Notes: generated by a model from the letters alone, not told the origin. A stretch of DNA of 64,000 nt from JBKBKN01 sp046294625 (GCA_046294625.1 JBKBKN010000016.1:1-64000), one strand, 5' to 3'. Positions 16,191 to 25,212 are shown, numbered from the stretch's first letter. Program-made: numbers and translations.

Positions 16191-16597
16191 ATGAAAACAG
16201 CACGCGCTATCGCTGTTCCGATGTAAATCGGGATAGAGGAAAGTCCGGGCAACACAGCGCACCATACTTCCTAACGGGAAGGCAATCATGCGGCAACAAT
16301 TGATTGACAGATAGTGCCACAGAAACAATACCGTCTCTATTCTTGCAATAGAGGTAAGGGTGAAATCGCGAGGTAAGAGCTCACGTGTTGCCATGGTGAC
16401 ATGCAACAGGGTAAACCTTATGGGTTGAAAGACCAAATAAACCCCGCGCATGAGGTTGCGCGCCTTCTGTCTGCTTGCAGGCAAGCGGGGAGGGTAGGTC
16501 GATAGAACTTGCCGGTGACGACAAGTCCAGATAAATGATAGCGATTGCTGCTTCAATGGCAGTAATACAGAACCCGGCTTACAGTGCTGTTTTCATT
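16191..16597 (+). ncRNA. rnpB: RNase P RNA, bacterial class A
   Basis: This is the catalytic RNA that trims the 5' leader from precursor tRNAs. The invariant core is present: GAGGAAAGTCCGGGC near the 5' side (P3/P4 region), the AGGTAAGAGCTCAC segment, GGGTAAACC, AGGGTAGGTCGATAGA, and the 3' partner ACAGAACCCGGCTTA that closes P4. The ends form a perfect 13-bp P1 helix, 16191-16203 with 16584-16596. The length of about 406 nt is normal. The 5' end agrees with the promoter just upstream. The 3' end lies only about 2 nt from the stop of the convergent DUF456 gene. No T-rich terminator beyond P1 was noticed apart from a short TTTTTC. Confidence 0.96.
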
Positions 16598-16599
16598 TT

Positions 16600-17100
16600 T
16601 CAAAACCAAACAGAGCGATGGATCCAAATCTGTTGAATGAAAATCCCAAGATAAATTAGGCTTAGTATAACTTTCATAAATGTGCTGGCTACGAAGCCAA
16701 GAAATGAGCCAATTGCAGCTTTGAATGCGCGGTTATGTTCCTTCGAATTGTAGATCAATTCTCCGATAAAAGCGCCTAGAAATGGACCAATGATCACGCC
16801 AAATGGAACAGGCGCAAGCAGTCCTATCACTAATCCAATATTTGTTCCCCAAATACCATATCGAGTACCACCGAATTTTTTAGTGCCATATCCGGGCATC
16901 CAATAGTCTAAAACACTCACCAAGGCCATAAATAAAAAGGTGATGATAAGCAATGTCCATTGAAATGGGATTTCGTTGCAAAAATGAAGCACCAAAATTC
17001 CTAGCCAACTAAAAGGCGTTCCCGGTAAACCGGGCAGTAAACTTCCCGCTACTCCTATGATGACAAGGATTAAACCAAATATGAGCCAGAAATAATCCAT
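16600..17100 (-). CDS. DUF456 family membrane protein
   Basis: The 166-residue membrane protein opens with GVAGSLLPGLPGTP and has a central DYWMPGYGTKKFGGTRYGIWG loop; both are hallmarks of DUF456. A glycine-rich membrane segment follows (GLLAPVPFGVIIGPFLGAFIGE). The family has no established function; members are predicted small inner-membrane proteins. It converges on rnpB with almost no gap between the ends. It is probably monocistronic. Confidence 0.88.
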   Translation of the reverse strand: MDYFWLIFGLILVIIGVAGSLLPGLPGTPFSWLGILVLHFCNEIPFQWTLLIITFLFMALVSVLDYWMPGYGTKKFGGTRYGIWGTNIGLVIGLLAPVPFGVIIGPFLGAFIGELIYNSKEHNRAFKAAIGSFLGFVASTFMKVILSLIYLGIFIQQIWIHRSVWF

Positions 17101-17403
17101 TATTCAAGTTTTAACGCTGCTTATTTACCCGGCAAAGAGTTTGTCGAATAATTGCAAGGTCTGCCAAAGTTCTTAAAATACCTGATTCGATTTGCACAGA
17201 TTGTCTTACATGTAATTGAAGCAATATACTTTAATAAATTGAATAAAAGGTTTTGCAAGCAGTTAGGTAGTAGCGTTTTAGCAATCTTTCTTACGTTTAA
17301 GGATTACAAGTAAACTGATAGAAACTTGTCGAATAGACCAATCCTACCATCCTTGAACAGCATCCTATCATCTCTATGACCACTTAGCTTCTATTGCTGG
17401 TAA
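17101..17403. other. Intergenic region, nothing recognised
   Basis: These 303 bp lie between the start of the DUF456 gene and the end of the serine hydrolase gene. I see no good hairpin with a T run, no TAnnTTTG box in either direction at a useful distance, and no open frame of note. Confidence 0.5.
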
Positions 17404-18573
17404 CTATTGCAGTACCAAATCCGTCAATTCACTTTCAAAGGTTCTGAAAATAGGGCGCAAGCGACTGTCGCCATTTGTACCATAGTTTACAAAAAAGGTA
17501 ATTACCACATTGCGTTCTGGGAAATAAAACAGATTAGCTGAATAGCCCAAATCTCTACCTGTGTGCCCAATGCCATAAGCTGCTTTTTGGGTAAACTTTT
17601 TCACTGTACCTGCACCGGTAAAGAAATCATCATCTTCCTGAGTGGTGTTAAACATCTCAGCAAGAGAAGCTTCATTGAGTATGGTTTTTTCTGCAAAAAG
17701 GGCTTTGATGAAGCGATGCAAATCAAACACATTGGAGTAAATACCTCCATAGCCATTGCCGCTTCCGGTAATTAGATTAGATACATTCACCACCCGATTG
17801 TTGTTGTACAAGTCATAATAACCTTGAGCTGCTGTATTGGGAATAGATTCGCGACTTTGATAAAAAGTATTGCCCATTTGCAACGGTTCTAATATTTTGC
17901 TGCGAAGCAGCTTAGCATGTGATTCTCCGGTAGCTTTATCGATACACATACTTAGCAAAAGTGTATTCGTATTACTGTAATTAGCTGGATAGGGATTATT
18001 AAGCCCTTCAGCTGTTTCACCATAAACAAATCGGAGAAGCTCTTCTTGAGTCCAAGCCTTGTTGGGATTGTTCAATACTGCTAGGTAAAATTTCGATGAG
18101 GTTATCACATCAAAGATTCCGGTTGTATGATTCATAAGTTGACGAATCTTTTTTCCGGACGCCCCATCTATTCGATCGATAGTGTTTTGATCGATGTATT
18201 TTTCAATTGGATCATCCAAACTGAGTTTACCATCTTCTTGGAGTTTTAAAGTTAGTGTGCCTACTAATAATTTGGTAATGCTAGCTGCTTTTGAAATATG
18301 ACAAGGTGTAAAGTCAATATTATTTTCCAAATCAGCTTTTCCCGCAGCTCCTACAAAAATGCCATCTTCATCTTCAATCAACAAGGAAATTCCGGGCAGC
18401 CCTTTCTTTACATAATCATTGATAAAATTCTGATAGGTCGTTGCGCGTGGGTGATTCTGGTTAATCAACGGATGCTCACAATTCAAATTGATCGTTTGCT
18501 CTACCTCCCGACTGCAATTGCTTAGCAGAAAGGTGACTGCGGCGAACAATAGGTATTTGCTGAAATATTTCAT
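17404..18573 (-). CDS. Serine hydrolase of the beta-lactamase / class C (PBP-like) family, probable lipoprotein
   Basis: The 389-residue protein has the three active-site motifs of the family: Ser98-Ile-Thr-Lys101 (SxxK), Tyr199-Ser-Asn201 (YxN), and HTG in YGIGHTGRDLGY near residue 345. The N-terminus is a signal sequence with a probable lipobox ending at Cys20 (FLLSNC). Proteins of this type are D-alanyl-D-alanine carboxypeptidases, esterases or peptidases in the cell envelope. True class C beta-lactamase activity cannot be assumed. It follows the small secreted-protein gene by 5 nt, so the two form an operon. Confidence 0.88.
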   Translation of the reverse strand: MKYFSKYLLFAAVTFLLSNCSREVEQTINLNCEHPLINQNHPRATTYQNFINDYVKKGLPGISLLIEDEDGIFVGAAGKADLENNIDFTPCHISKAASITKLLVGTLTLKLQEDGKLSLDDPIEKYIDQNTIDRIDGASGKKIRQLMNHTTGIFDVITSSKFYLAVLNNPNKAWTQEELLRFVYGETAEGLNNPYPANYSNTNTLLLSMCIDKATGESHAKLLRSKILEPLQMGNTFYQSRESIPNTAAQGYYDLYNNNRVVNVSNLITGSGNGYGGIYSNVFDLHRFIKALFAEKTILNEASLAEMFNTTQEDDDFFTGAGTVKKFTQKAAYGIGHTGRDLGYSANLFYFPERNVVITFFVNYGTNGDSRLRPIFRTFESELTDLVLQ

Positions 18574-18578
18574 GGCAT

Positions 18579-19196
18579 TTAGGGCTTAGTGGTTTTGAAA
18601 GGAACGGTAACACCCAGCATAAATGAATTGATGGGCAACAAGGGTACATATTGCTTCACGAATACACCCTGAAGCATAGTTCTGAAATTGGCCGTCAGCC
18701 GAATTCCATCGGGTTTTTCTTTACTCAGACTGTAGCTAAACCCTGGTTGAAACAAAATCAAAAACTGTGGACGATGATAAAGCCTTCTAACTGCTTCATA
18801 TTCGCCTTGATCGTTTAATCTTGCTACAGCTTCATTGCTAAAGGCATTCCCAAATCCCACCCCTAAAGAAATATTAAAATGGAGTCGTGAACTCAACTTA
18901 CGTTCATACATCATACTTGCACTTCCATACAGTAAGGTTTGGACAAACCGATGATAAATGAAGCCTCCGTTCAGAACATAATTTAATCGGTTGGTCTCAG
19001 ACTGATTGATCGATTTTTGGAATTGCCAATCAGCGCCGGGATGGAAGTTGGCATAAAACAATACCGGATATCCTGTTACAGGCAAGGATGTTGCGTTGTT
19101 TGAAATACTAAAATTTTGGACTCTGCGTTGTGCATCAACCGACTGAACGTGTGATAATAGCAATGCAACAATTAAAATCTGAAATAGCTTTCTCAT
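18579..19196 (-). CDS. Secreted hypothetical protein, possible outer-membrane barrel
   Basis: The 205-residue protein has a signal peptide (MRKLFQILIVALLLSHVQSVDAQ). The rest alternates short hydrophobic strands with polar turns (LLYGSASMMYERKL, HFNISLGVGFGNAF, GIRLTANFRTMLQGV), as in small outer-membrane beta-barrels. I do not recognise a named family. It is the first gene of a two-gene unit with the serine hydrolase, which suggests an envelope function. Confidence 0.65.
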   Translation of the reverse strand: MRKLFQILIVALLLSHVQSVDAQRRVQNFSISNNATSLPVTGYPVLFYANFHPGADWQFQKSINQSETNRLNYVLNGGFIYHRFVQTLLYGSASMMYERKLSSRLHFNISLGVGFGNAFSNEAVARLNDQGEYEAVRRLYHRPQFLILFQPGFSYSLSKEKPDGIRLTANFRTMLQGVFVKQYVPLLPINSFMLGVTVPFKTTKP

Positions 19197-19334
19197 TGTC
19201 TTGGGTAGATAGGTTTAGACTTATCAATACGCATGTAAAAAAGATGTTGTATCGATAATTACTGGATGAATATTTTAATCTGAAAAGAACATCGCATCTT
19301 CAAATCAACTTTCAAACCAAATGCCAACTAACGA

Positions 19335-19358
19335 AAAAAGCTCCTTTAGGAGCTTTTT
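19335..19358 (-). terminator. Rho-independent terminator of the TlpA-like gene
   Basis: AAAAAGCTCC and GGAGCTTTTT form a perfect 10-bp stem with a 4-nt loop about 20 nt beyond the stop codon. On the minus strand the stem ends in a T run. Confidence 0.88.
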
Positions 19359-19380
19359 AGAAATATATATTTATTGCTTT

Positions 19381-19926
19381 TTATTTCACATGCTTGGCAA
19401 TTTCCTGCTCAAGTAACTGTCCGCGAAGGTTTTTGGCAATAATCACTCCTTTAGAATCAAGCAGGAAATTAGCAGGAATACTTTGCACACCATAAGTGGA
19501 AGCTGCAGAAGAATACCATCCTTTCAAATCACTCACATGATATTCCCAAGTAAGATTGTCTTTCTGAATGGCATCAACCCATCGTTGTTTGTTTTGATCG
19601 AGTGAAACATTATATATGGTGAAACCCTTGGCGCCATCTTTAAATTTTGAGTCCTTGAATTTCTCATAAGCTTTCACCACATTCGGGTTTTCAAATCGAC
19701 AAGGTCCACACCACGAGGCCCAAAAATCCAACAAAACCATTTTTCCTCTAAGCGATGAAAGTTTTATGGTTTTTCCATTAGGGTCTTGTAAATCTATTTC
19801 CGGAGCAAGATTGCCAACATTGGTTCCCACCGGTGGCACTCCTTTTTCTTGTTTCTGCGTTACGAATGCTGCAGTCGCAAAAAAGATCATTGCGCAAGTA
19901 GCAATAAGTCCATTTACTTTATTCAT
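19381..19926 (-). CDS. TlpA/ResA-family thiol-disulfide oxidoreductase
   Basis: The 181-residue protein has an N-terminal hydrophobic export signal or anchor (residues 7-22) and a thioredoxin-like domain of the AhpC/TSA-Redoxin type. The active site is Cys73-Gly-Pro-Cys76 in FWASWCGPCRFENP, and the cis-Pro loop is SIPANFLL. The opening APEIDLQDPNGKTIKLSSLRGK is typical of TlpA. It acts outside the cytoplasm, most likely reducing disulfides, for example for cytochrome c maturation. The partner is not identifiable. It is a single-gene unit with its own promoter and terminator. Confidence 0.9.
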   Translation of the reverse strand: MNKVNGLIATCAMIFFATAAFVTQKQEKGVPPVGTNVGNLAPEIDLQDPNGKTIKLSSLRGKMVLLDFWASWCGPCRFENPNVVKAYEKFKDSKFKDGAKGFTIYNVSLDQNKQRWVDAIQKDNLTWEYHVSDLKGWYSSAASTYGVQSIPANFLLDSKGVIIAKNLRGQLLEQEIAKHVK

Positions 19927-19985
19927 TGGTAATTTGATTTAAATTAAAAATATGGTTTAGCGAGTCATTATAAGACATCGAGCAA

Positions 19986-20018
19986 CAAAATTACAAAAAC
20001 CTTGCCTGAATTAGCAAA
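19986..20018 (-). promoter_or_regulatory. Promoter of the TlpA-like gene
   Basis: On the minus strand, TTTG (20015-20018) is followed after 21 nt by TAATTTTG (19986-19993), which fits the Bacteroidota consensus. The leader would be about 50 nt. Confidence 0.65.
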
Positions 20019-20068
20019 TCTTAAGAATTGCCATTTTATAAGCGTAAAAATTTGCAATGCAATTGGTT

Positions 20069-21373
20069 TTAAACACGTTTTATATCGGCTCCAATATTTT
20101 TCAATCTTTGCTCAATGTGCTGATATCCGCGATCGATCTGCTCTACGTTATCAATAATACTCGTACCTTCAGCTGAGAGTGCTGCAATGAGCAGGGCTAC
20201 CCCCGCGCGAATGTCGGGCGAAGTCATTCGAATACCACGCAGTTTATACTGACGGTTGATTCCAATGATGGTGGCACGATGTGGATCGCAAAGAATAATT
20301 TGAGCGCCCATATCAATTAGTTTGTCAACAAAGAATAGCCTGCTTTCAAACATTTTCTGATGTATAAGCACACTTCCATTGGCTTGTGTTGCTACTACCA
20401 GCACAATGCTTAATAAGTCAGGTGTAAACCCGGGCCAGGGGGCATCGGCGATTGTCATAATGGAGCCATCGATGTATTTTTGAATAGTATAACTGTCTTG
20501 TTGTGGAATAAAAATATCATCTCCTTGTCTTTCTAGTTCTATACCTAATCGACGAAAGGTGTCAGGAATAATTCCCAAATGATCATAACCGGTGTCCTTG
20601 ATTCGGATTTCTGACTGTGTCATGGCGGCAAGTCCGATAAAACTGCCAATTTCAATCATATCGGGCAGCATACGATGCTCACAACCTCCAAGATATTTTA
20701 CACCTACAATACTGAGTAAATTAGAGCCTACGCCCGATATCTTAGCACCCATGCTATTAAGCATTTTACAAAGCTGCTGAAGATAAGGTTCGCAAGCGGC
20801 ATTGAAAATGGTAGTAGTCCCTTCGGCCATCACTGCAGCCATTAGGATATTGGCTGTACCTGTTACCGAAGCTTCATCCAATAGCATGTATGTTCCTTTA
20901 AGTTGCTTGGCTTCAACTTTGTAAAAATTATCATTGCTGTCGTAATCGAATTGCGCACCTAATTTTTGAAATCCAATAAAATGTGTGTCTAATCTCCTGC
21001 GACCAATTTTATCACCACCGGGTTTGGGAATATAGCCACGACCAAATCTTGCCAACAAAGGTCCGACAATCATTACTGAACCGCGAAGTGCACTCCCTTT
21101 TTTCTTAAACTCTTCTGAAATCAAAAAATCAACATCTACATCATCAGCTTGAAAAGAAAATTTTCCAGGAGAAAGCTTTTCTACTTTCACTCCTAATGCA
21201 GCCAATAAGTCAATCAGTTTGTTGACATCTACAATGTCTGGAATGTTGTCAATAATGATTTTTTCAGGGGTGAGTAATACAGCACAGAGTATTTGTAAGG
21301 CTTCGTTTTTTGCTCCCTGAGGAATGATTTCACCATATAGTCGTTTTCCTCCTTTGATCTCAAATCTGTTCAT
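20069..21373 (-). CDS. murA: UDP-N-acetylglucosamine 1-carboxyvinyltransferase
   Basis: The enzyme transfers enolpyruvate from PEP to UDP-GlcNAc, the first committed step of peptidoglycan synthesis, in the cytoplasm. It has 434 residues, close to the usual length. The UDP-GlcNAc-binding Lys22 is present in QGAKNEAL, and the flexible loop reads GYIPKPGGDKIGRRRLDTH. At the position of E. coli Cys115, the residue attacked by fosfomycin, this protein has Asp121. Family members with Asp there are active and intrinsically fosfomycin-tolerant. It follows the DUF4290 gene by about 117 nt with a hairpin between them, so it may be transcribed partly on its own. Confidence 0.96.
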   Translation of the reverse strand: MNRFEIKGGKRLYGEIIPQGAKNEALQILCAVLLTPEKIIIDNIPDIVDVNKLIDLLAALGVKVEKLSPGKFSFQADDVDVDFLISEEFKKKGSALRGSVMIVGPLLARFGRGYIPKPGGDKIGRRRLDTHFIGFQKLGAQFDYDSNDNFYKVEAKQLKGTYMLLDEASVTGTANILMAAVMAEGTTTIFNAACEPYLQQLCKMLNSMGAKISGVGSNLLSIVGVKYLGGCEHRMLPDMIEIGSFIGLAAMTQSEIRIKDTGYDHLGIIPDTFRRLGIELERQGDDIFIPQQDSYTIQKYIDGSIMTIADAPWPGFTPDLLSIVLVVATQANGSVLIHQKMFESRLFFVDKLIDMGAQIILCDPHRATIIGINRQYKLRGIRMTSPDIRAGVALLIAALSAEGTSIIDNVEQIDRGYQHIEQRLKNIGADIKRV

Positions 21374-21424
21374 GGGCTAAGGCTTAATGTTATTTAAGAA
21401 AGCAAGTAAAACAAAAAAATAAAA

Positions 21425-21446
21425 AGCCTGTAATTATGTGCAGGCT
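21425..21446 (-). terminator. Hairpin between DUF4290 and murA
   Basis: AGCCTG and CAGGCT form a 6-bp stem around a 10-nt loop. On the minus strand a long T-rich run follows (the A-rich stretch just below 21425). It could end the pcrA-DUF4290 transcript or let part of it through to murA. Confidence 0.55.
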
Positions 21447-21490
21447 AAGAATTAACAATGTTATGATGAATTTTTTTAAGGTTACAAAGT

Positions 21491-22123
21491 CTAATAAGAA
21501 CCTCCGGTGAATTTCCTCTTTTTCTTTTTAGCGTTACGCTTGTTGCGTTGTTGATTTTGATTCTGACTTGGGATTATTAAGTCTTTAATAGAATTAAGCT
21601 TGGTGTCTTCATTGAGTCTAAGTTGTCCGCCCGAAATCTGTATCAAGTCTGATGCAATTTGTTCATCTTCTACCGAGTCGCGATTCCATGCTAGGAATGA
21701 TTTTTTTAAATGGTTGCCTACAGCTCCAATCATAAGGTTTTTTTGTTCACCGGCTTCCATTTTCACTGTCTTGTCAATGATGCGCTCAATGATTTTTCCG
21801 TAGTGACGAAGTTTTATCTCGTTACTCGGATAATTCACGCGGTCAGGTTTTGTATTCAATACTTCACGTGATGGAATTGGGTATGGAGAGTCCACATCCA
21901 GTCTAAAATCTGACATAATAAACAAATGATCCCAAAGTTTGTGCTTAAAATCTTCGATGTCGCGAAGGTGAGGGTTGAGCTGACCCATCACAGAAATAAT
22001 GTACTGGGCATATTTATTTCGCTCGTCACGATCTGACATGGCCAAAGCCTGATCTACCATTTTTTGCACATGTCGACCATATTCTGATATTATCAGTTTA
22101 GGTCTTTGCGTATTATATTCCAT
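21491..22123 (-). CDS. DUF4290 family protein
   Basis: The 210-residue cytoplasmic protein is mostly helical, with no signal peptide. It opens YNTQRPKLIISEYGRHVQKMVD and has the motif MGQLNPHLRDIEDFKHKLWDH, which identifies DUF4290, a Bacteroidota family of unknown function. The C-terminus is a very basic tail (QRNKRNAKKKKRKF) that could bind nucleic acid. It lies 17 nt after pcrA and upstream of murA. In this phylum DUF4290 is typically beside murA, so a cell-wall or growth-control role is a fair guess, not a demonstrated one. Confidence 0.88.
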   Translation of the reverse strand: MEYNTQRPKLIISEYGRHVQKMVDQALAMSDRDERNKYAQYIISVMGQLNPHLRDIEDFKHKLWDHLFIMSDFRLDVDSPYPIPSREVLNTKPDRVNYPSNEIKLRHYGKIIERIIDKTVKMEAGEQKNLMIGAVGNHLKKSFLAWNRDSVEDEQIASDLIQISGGQLRLNEDTKLNSIKDLIIPSQNQNQQRNKRNAKKKKRKFTGGSY

Positions 22124-22140
22124 GAATGAAAAGTGGGAAT

Positions 22141-24459
22141 TTAAAGAATTCTGAGTTTCGCAAACTTAAGCAATAATTGTTTCTGTCCGGTATTCTCAAA
22201 AAATATTGTCGCCTTTTGTTCGCCGGGTTTCCCTTCAATATTTAAGATCTTACCTTTTCCAAACCTTTGGTGTTCCACTTCCATGCCACTTCTTAACAGG
22301 TTAGGGTCGCTCTCCTGAAAATCGCTCACTTCATTCGTGGCTTTTTTCCCAGCCTCGCTCACTGAAACAAGGTTTTTCTTTGGTGGGATGGTCTTGCGCT
22401 CTATTGGTTGGATTGTTGATTTCCTTGCATTTCCATAACCGGTTCTTTCTTCGTCGAAGCTGAAAAATCCGCCCTTATTTGGTTGACTGATTTTACGCTG
22501 TGGAAAGTCAATTAGTTTTGCATCAATCTCATCTATAAATCTACTTGGTTCAGATGAAACGATATTGCCCCACCTATATCGGTGGTTTGCATAGCTCACA
22601 AATAAGTAATGTTCTGCCCTGGTTACGGCTACATAAAACAGTCTTCTTTCTTCTTCAAGCTCTTCTCTTGAATTAAGTGAAAGCTGCGATGGGAATAAAT
22701 TTTCTTCCATCCCTGCGATGAAAACTGCCTTAAATTCTAAACCTTTAGCAGCATGCACCGTCATCAATGATACTTTGTTAGGATTTTCATCATCTTCATC
22801 GGCATCAGTGAGCAATGCCACATCTTGAACAAAGGTGGCTAAATTTTTTTGCTTGATTTCGCCGTCTTCTGTAACATCTTCGCTATCTACATATTCCTGA
22901 ATGGCGTTTAACAATTCCATCACATTTTCTTGACGTGATATTCCTTCAGGTGTTTTATCAATATTCAATTCTGCTAATAAGCCGGATGATCGTGCAATAT
23001 GTTGCGCAATATCATAGGCACTTTGTGTCTTCATACCCAAGGCAAAACTCTTGATCATGGTCACAAAATCGGTCACTTTTCGTGCTGATGCACCATCCAG
23101 CGCTTTATTTTGCGGAAGTTCTTCAAGTATAGTCCACAGTGGTTGATTAAGTTCCCCACTTGCTACAATCATTTTTTCAAGCGAAGTTTTGCCAATTCCT
23201 CTTGCTGGATAATTGAGCACGCGTTTCAAAGCTTCTTCATCAAAATGATTGATGGTAAGACGGAAGTAAGCCAAGATGTCTTTGATTTCTTTTCGTTTGT
23301 AAAACGATAAACCACCGTAAATCCTGTATGGTATATTTCTTCTTCGCAATTGTTCTTCCAAAGCTCTGGATTGCGCATTGGTACGATATAAAATAGCAAT
23401 ATCCTGATTGGGAAGTTGCTTGTGCATTCTTAGTTCAAAAATATTGTTTGCTATTTGGAGAGCTTCATCATTATCAGTTTCTGCATGAATGATTTTGATT
23501 TTTTCTCCTCCAAGATTATCAGTCCAAACCACCTTTGGAAGCTGGTCTTTATTGTTTCTAATCACCTGATTGGCGGCTTCAACAATTATTTTTGTTGATC
23601 GGTAATTTTGTTCCAGCTTGAATACTTTAAGTTCGGGATAGTCTTTCTCAAAGTTTAGAATATTCTGAATATTGGCTCCTCGGAATGCATAAATACTCTG
23701 TGCATCATCTCCTACCACGCAGATGTTTTGATACATTGCGGCTAGTTTCTTCACAATAAGATATTGGCTAAAGTTCGTATCCTGATACTCATCTACCATG
23801 ATATATCGAAACTTTTGTTGATACTTATAGAGCACTTCCGGAAACTGATTCAATAACACATTGGTCTTAAACAGAAGATCGTCAAAATCCATGGCCGAAG
23901 CTTTATAGCATCTTTGCTCGTAAGCCAGATAGATTTCACCGATTTTTGGCTTGCCGGCCAAACGGTCTTCAGAAATTGCCTCCGGCATCTGATTATATTG
24001 CCGTGCAGAAATAAGATTGTTTTTGGCACTTGAAATTCTACCTAATACCAAGCTTGATTTATAAACTTTTTCATCCAGACCCATTTCGCCAACAATTGAT
24101 TTTATCAATGCTTTCGAGTCGTCCGTATCGTAAATCGTAAAATTGTTTGGATACCCAATTTTTTCAGCTTCCACTCGTAGTATTTTGGCAAATACACTAT
24201 GAAAGGTACCCATCCAAATATTTTTTGCTTCTCCACCCACAATGTGATGGATACGCTCTTTCATTTCTCTTGCTGCTTTGTTGGTGAATGTCAATGCAAG
24301 AATGTTAAATGCATCCACACCATTGTTAATTAAATGGGCAATACGATAGGTTAATACTCTGGTTTTTCCCGATCCGGCACCAGCAATGATCATTACAGGA
24401 CCTTCTGTACACTGCACAGCTTGCCTTTGAATGTCGTTGAGTTCGTTCAAATAATTCAT
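22141..24459 (-). CDS. pcrA: UvrD/PcrA-type superfamily 1 DNA helicase
   Basis: The 772-residue 3'-5' helicase acts in repair and replication-fork maintenance. All SF1A motifs are visible: motif I (Walker A) AGAGSGKT at 26-33, motif II VDEYQDTN, motif III GDDAQSIYAFRGA, motif IV LEQNYRST, motif V MTVHAAKGLEFK, and motif VI FYVAVTRAEHYLF. The last 45 residues form the Tudor-like domain of PcrA/UvrD (VEHQRFGKGKILNIEG), which contacts RNA polymerase in studied homologues. It is the first gene of the pcrA-DUF4290(-murA) group. Whether to name it pcrA or uvrD is a matter of convention here. Confidence 0.93.
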   Translation of the reverse strand: MNYLNELNDIQRQAVQCTEGPVMIIAGAGSGKTRVLTYRIAHLINNGVDAFNILALTFTNKAAREMKERIHHIVGGEAKNIWMGTFHSVFAKILRVEAEKIGYPNNFTIYDTDDSKALIKSIVGEMGLDEKVYKSSLVLGRISSAKNNLISARQYNQMPEAISEDRLAGKPKIGEIYLAYEQRCYKASAMDFDDLLFKTNVLLNQFPEVLYKYQQKFRYIMVDEYQDTNFSQYLIVKKLAAMYQNICVVGDDAQSIYAFRGANIQNILNFEKDYPELKVFKLEQNYRSTKIIVEAANQVIRNNKDQLPKVVWTDNLGGEKIKIIHAETDNDEALQIANNIFELRMHKQLPNQDIAILYRTNAQSRALEEQLRRRNIPYRIYGGLSFYKRKEIKDILAYFRLTINHFDEEALKRVLNYPARGIGKTSLEKMIVASGELNQPLWTILEELPQNKALDGASARKVTDFVTMIKSFALGMKTQSAYDIAQHIARSSGLLAELNIDKTPEGISRQENVMELLNAIQEYVDSEDVTEDGEIKQKNLATFVQDVALLTDADEDDENPNKVSLMTVHAAKGLEFKAVFIAGMEENLFPSQLSLNSREELEEERRLFYVAVTRAEHYLFVSYANHRYRWGNIVSSEPSRFIDEIDAKLIDFPQRKISQPNKGGFFSFDEERTGYGNARKSTIQPIERKTIPPKKNLVSVSEAGKKATNEVSDFQESDPNLLRSGMEVEHQRFGKGKILNIEGKPGEQKATIFFENTGQKQLLLKFAKLRIL

Positions 24460-24661
24460 CGGAGCGAAATTAATAATAATCCAAACTGCTTTCAGCAGAT
24501 TACTAACCTGTATCCATTTAATTTATCAAACAGCGATAAGTAATGCATCTATTATATATGTATCGATGTTCAAAACTTGATTATTGAACGTTTTTATCAA
24601 ACTTTCAATAGGAACACTTCAGCGATGAATAGCGATGTTTAATTTTTTTTTACTCAATGTG

Positions 24662-24691
24662 TTGCAATATAAAATCAACTTACTATCTTTG
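24662..24691 (+). promoter_or_regulatory. Promoter of the ribosomal protein super-operon
   Basis: TTG (24662-24664), 19 nt, then TATCTTTG (24684-24691) is a near-ideal Bacteroidota promoter. The leader to rpsL is about 73 nt. The rest of the 311-nt gap between pcrA and rpsL, which are divergent, shows nothing else clear; no matching box for pcrA was found. Confidence 0.85.
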
Positions 24692-24710
24692 CGCTCCCCA
24701 AAAAATGGGC

Positions 24711-24736
24711 TTTGTTAAAAACATTTGTTAAAAACA
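24711..24736 (+). repeat. Tandem 13-bp repeat in the rpsL leader
   Basis: TTTGTTAAAAACA occurs twice in direct succession (24711-24723 and 24724-24736) within the untranslated leader of the super-operon. Its function is unknown. It could be a replication-slippage product or a binding site for a regulator. Confidence 0.9.
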
Positions 24737-24770
24737 TCAGAGATAATAAAATAAAAAATACAAACCAAGC

Positions 24771-25181
24771 ATGCCAACAATACAGCAACTTGTAAGAAAG
24801 GGTAGAAACCTAAAACCAGCTAAAAGTAAATCACCTGCATTGGATTCATGTCCGCAACGTCGTGGCGTTTGCACACGTGTTTATACCACCACACCAAAGA
24901 AGCCAAACTCTGCTATGCGTAAAGTAGCTAGGGTCAGATTAACCAACTCAAAAGAGGTGAATGCTTACATCCCTGGCGAAGGTCACAATTTGCAGGAGCA
25001 CTCCATCGTATTGATTCGCGGTGGTAGAGTTAAAGACTTGCCGGGTGTTCGTTACCATATTGTTAGAGGTGCGCTTGATACATCAGGTGTTGAAGGAAGA
25101 AATCAACGTCGTTCGAAATACGGAACCAAAAAACCAAAACCAGGAGCAGCTCCGGCAGCAAAAGGTAAAGGCAAAAAATAA
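24771..25181 (+). CDS. rpsL: Small ribosomal subunit protein uS12
   Basis: This decoding-centre protein of the 30S subunit has 136 residues. The PNSAMRKVARVRLTN and GGRVKDLPGVRYHIVRG motifs are intact. The Lys of TTPKKPNSA, whose change gives streptomycin resistance in other bacteria, is wild type, and the Asp of VKDLPGV that RimO modifies is present. The C-terminus has a short basic Pro/Ala/Lys tail. It is the first gene of the super-operon, directly after its promoter. Confidence 0.98.
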   Translation: MPTIQQLVRKGRNLKPAKSKSPALDSCPQRRGVCTRVYTTTPKKPNSAMRKVARVRLTNSKEVNAYIPGEGHNLQEHSIVLIRGGRVKDLPGVRYHIVRGALDTSGVEGRNQRRSKYGTKKPKPGAAPAAKGKGKK

Positions 25182-25212
25182 TTAATTAATCACAGAGAAA
25201 AAAGCTTTTTCA

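Noticed and set aside
16176..16556. A 126-codon open frame on the minus strand
   Set aside because: It lies wholly opposite the RNase P RNA gene, whose conserved core and P1 helix are unmistakable. The product has no domain.
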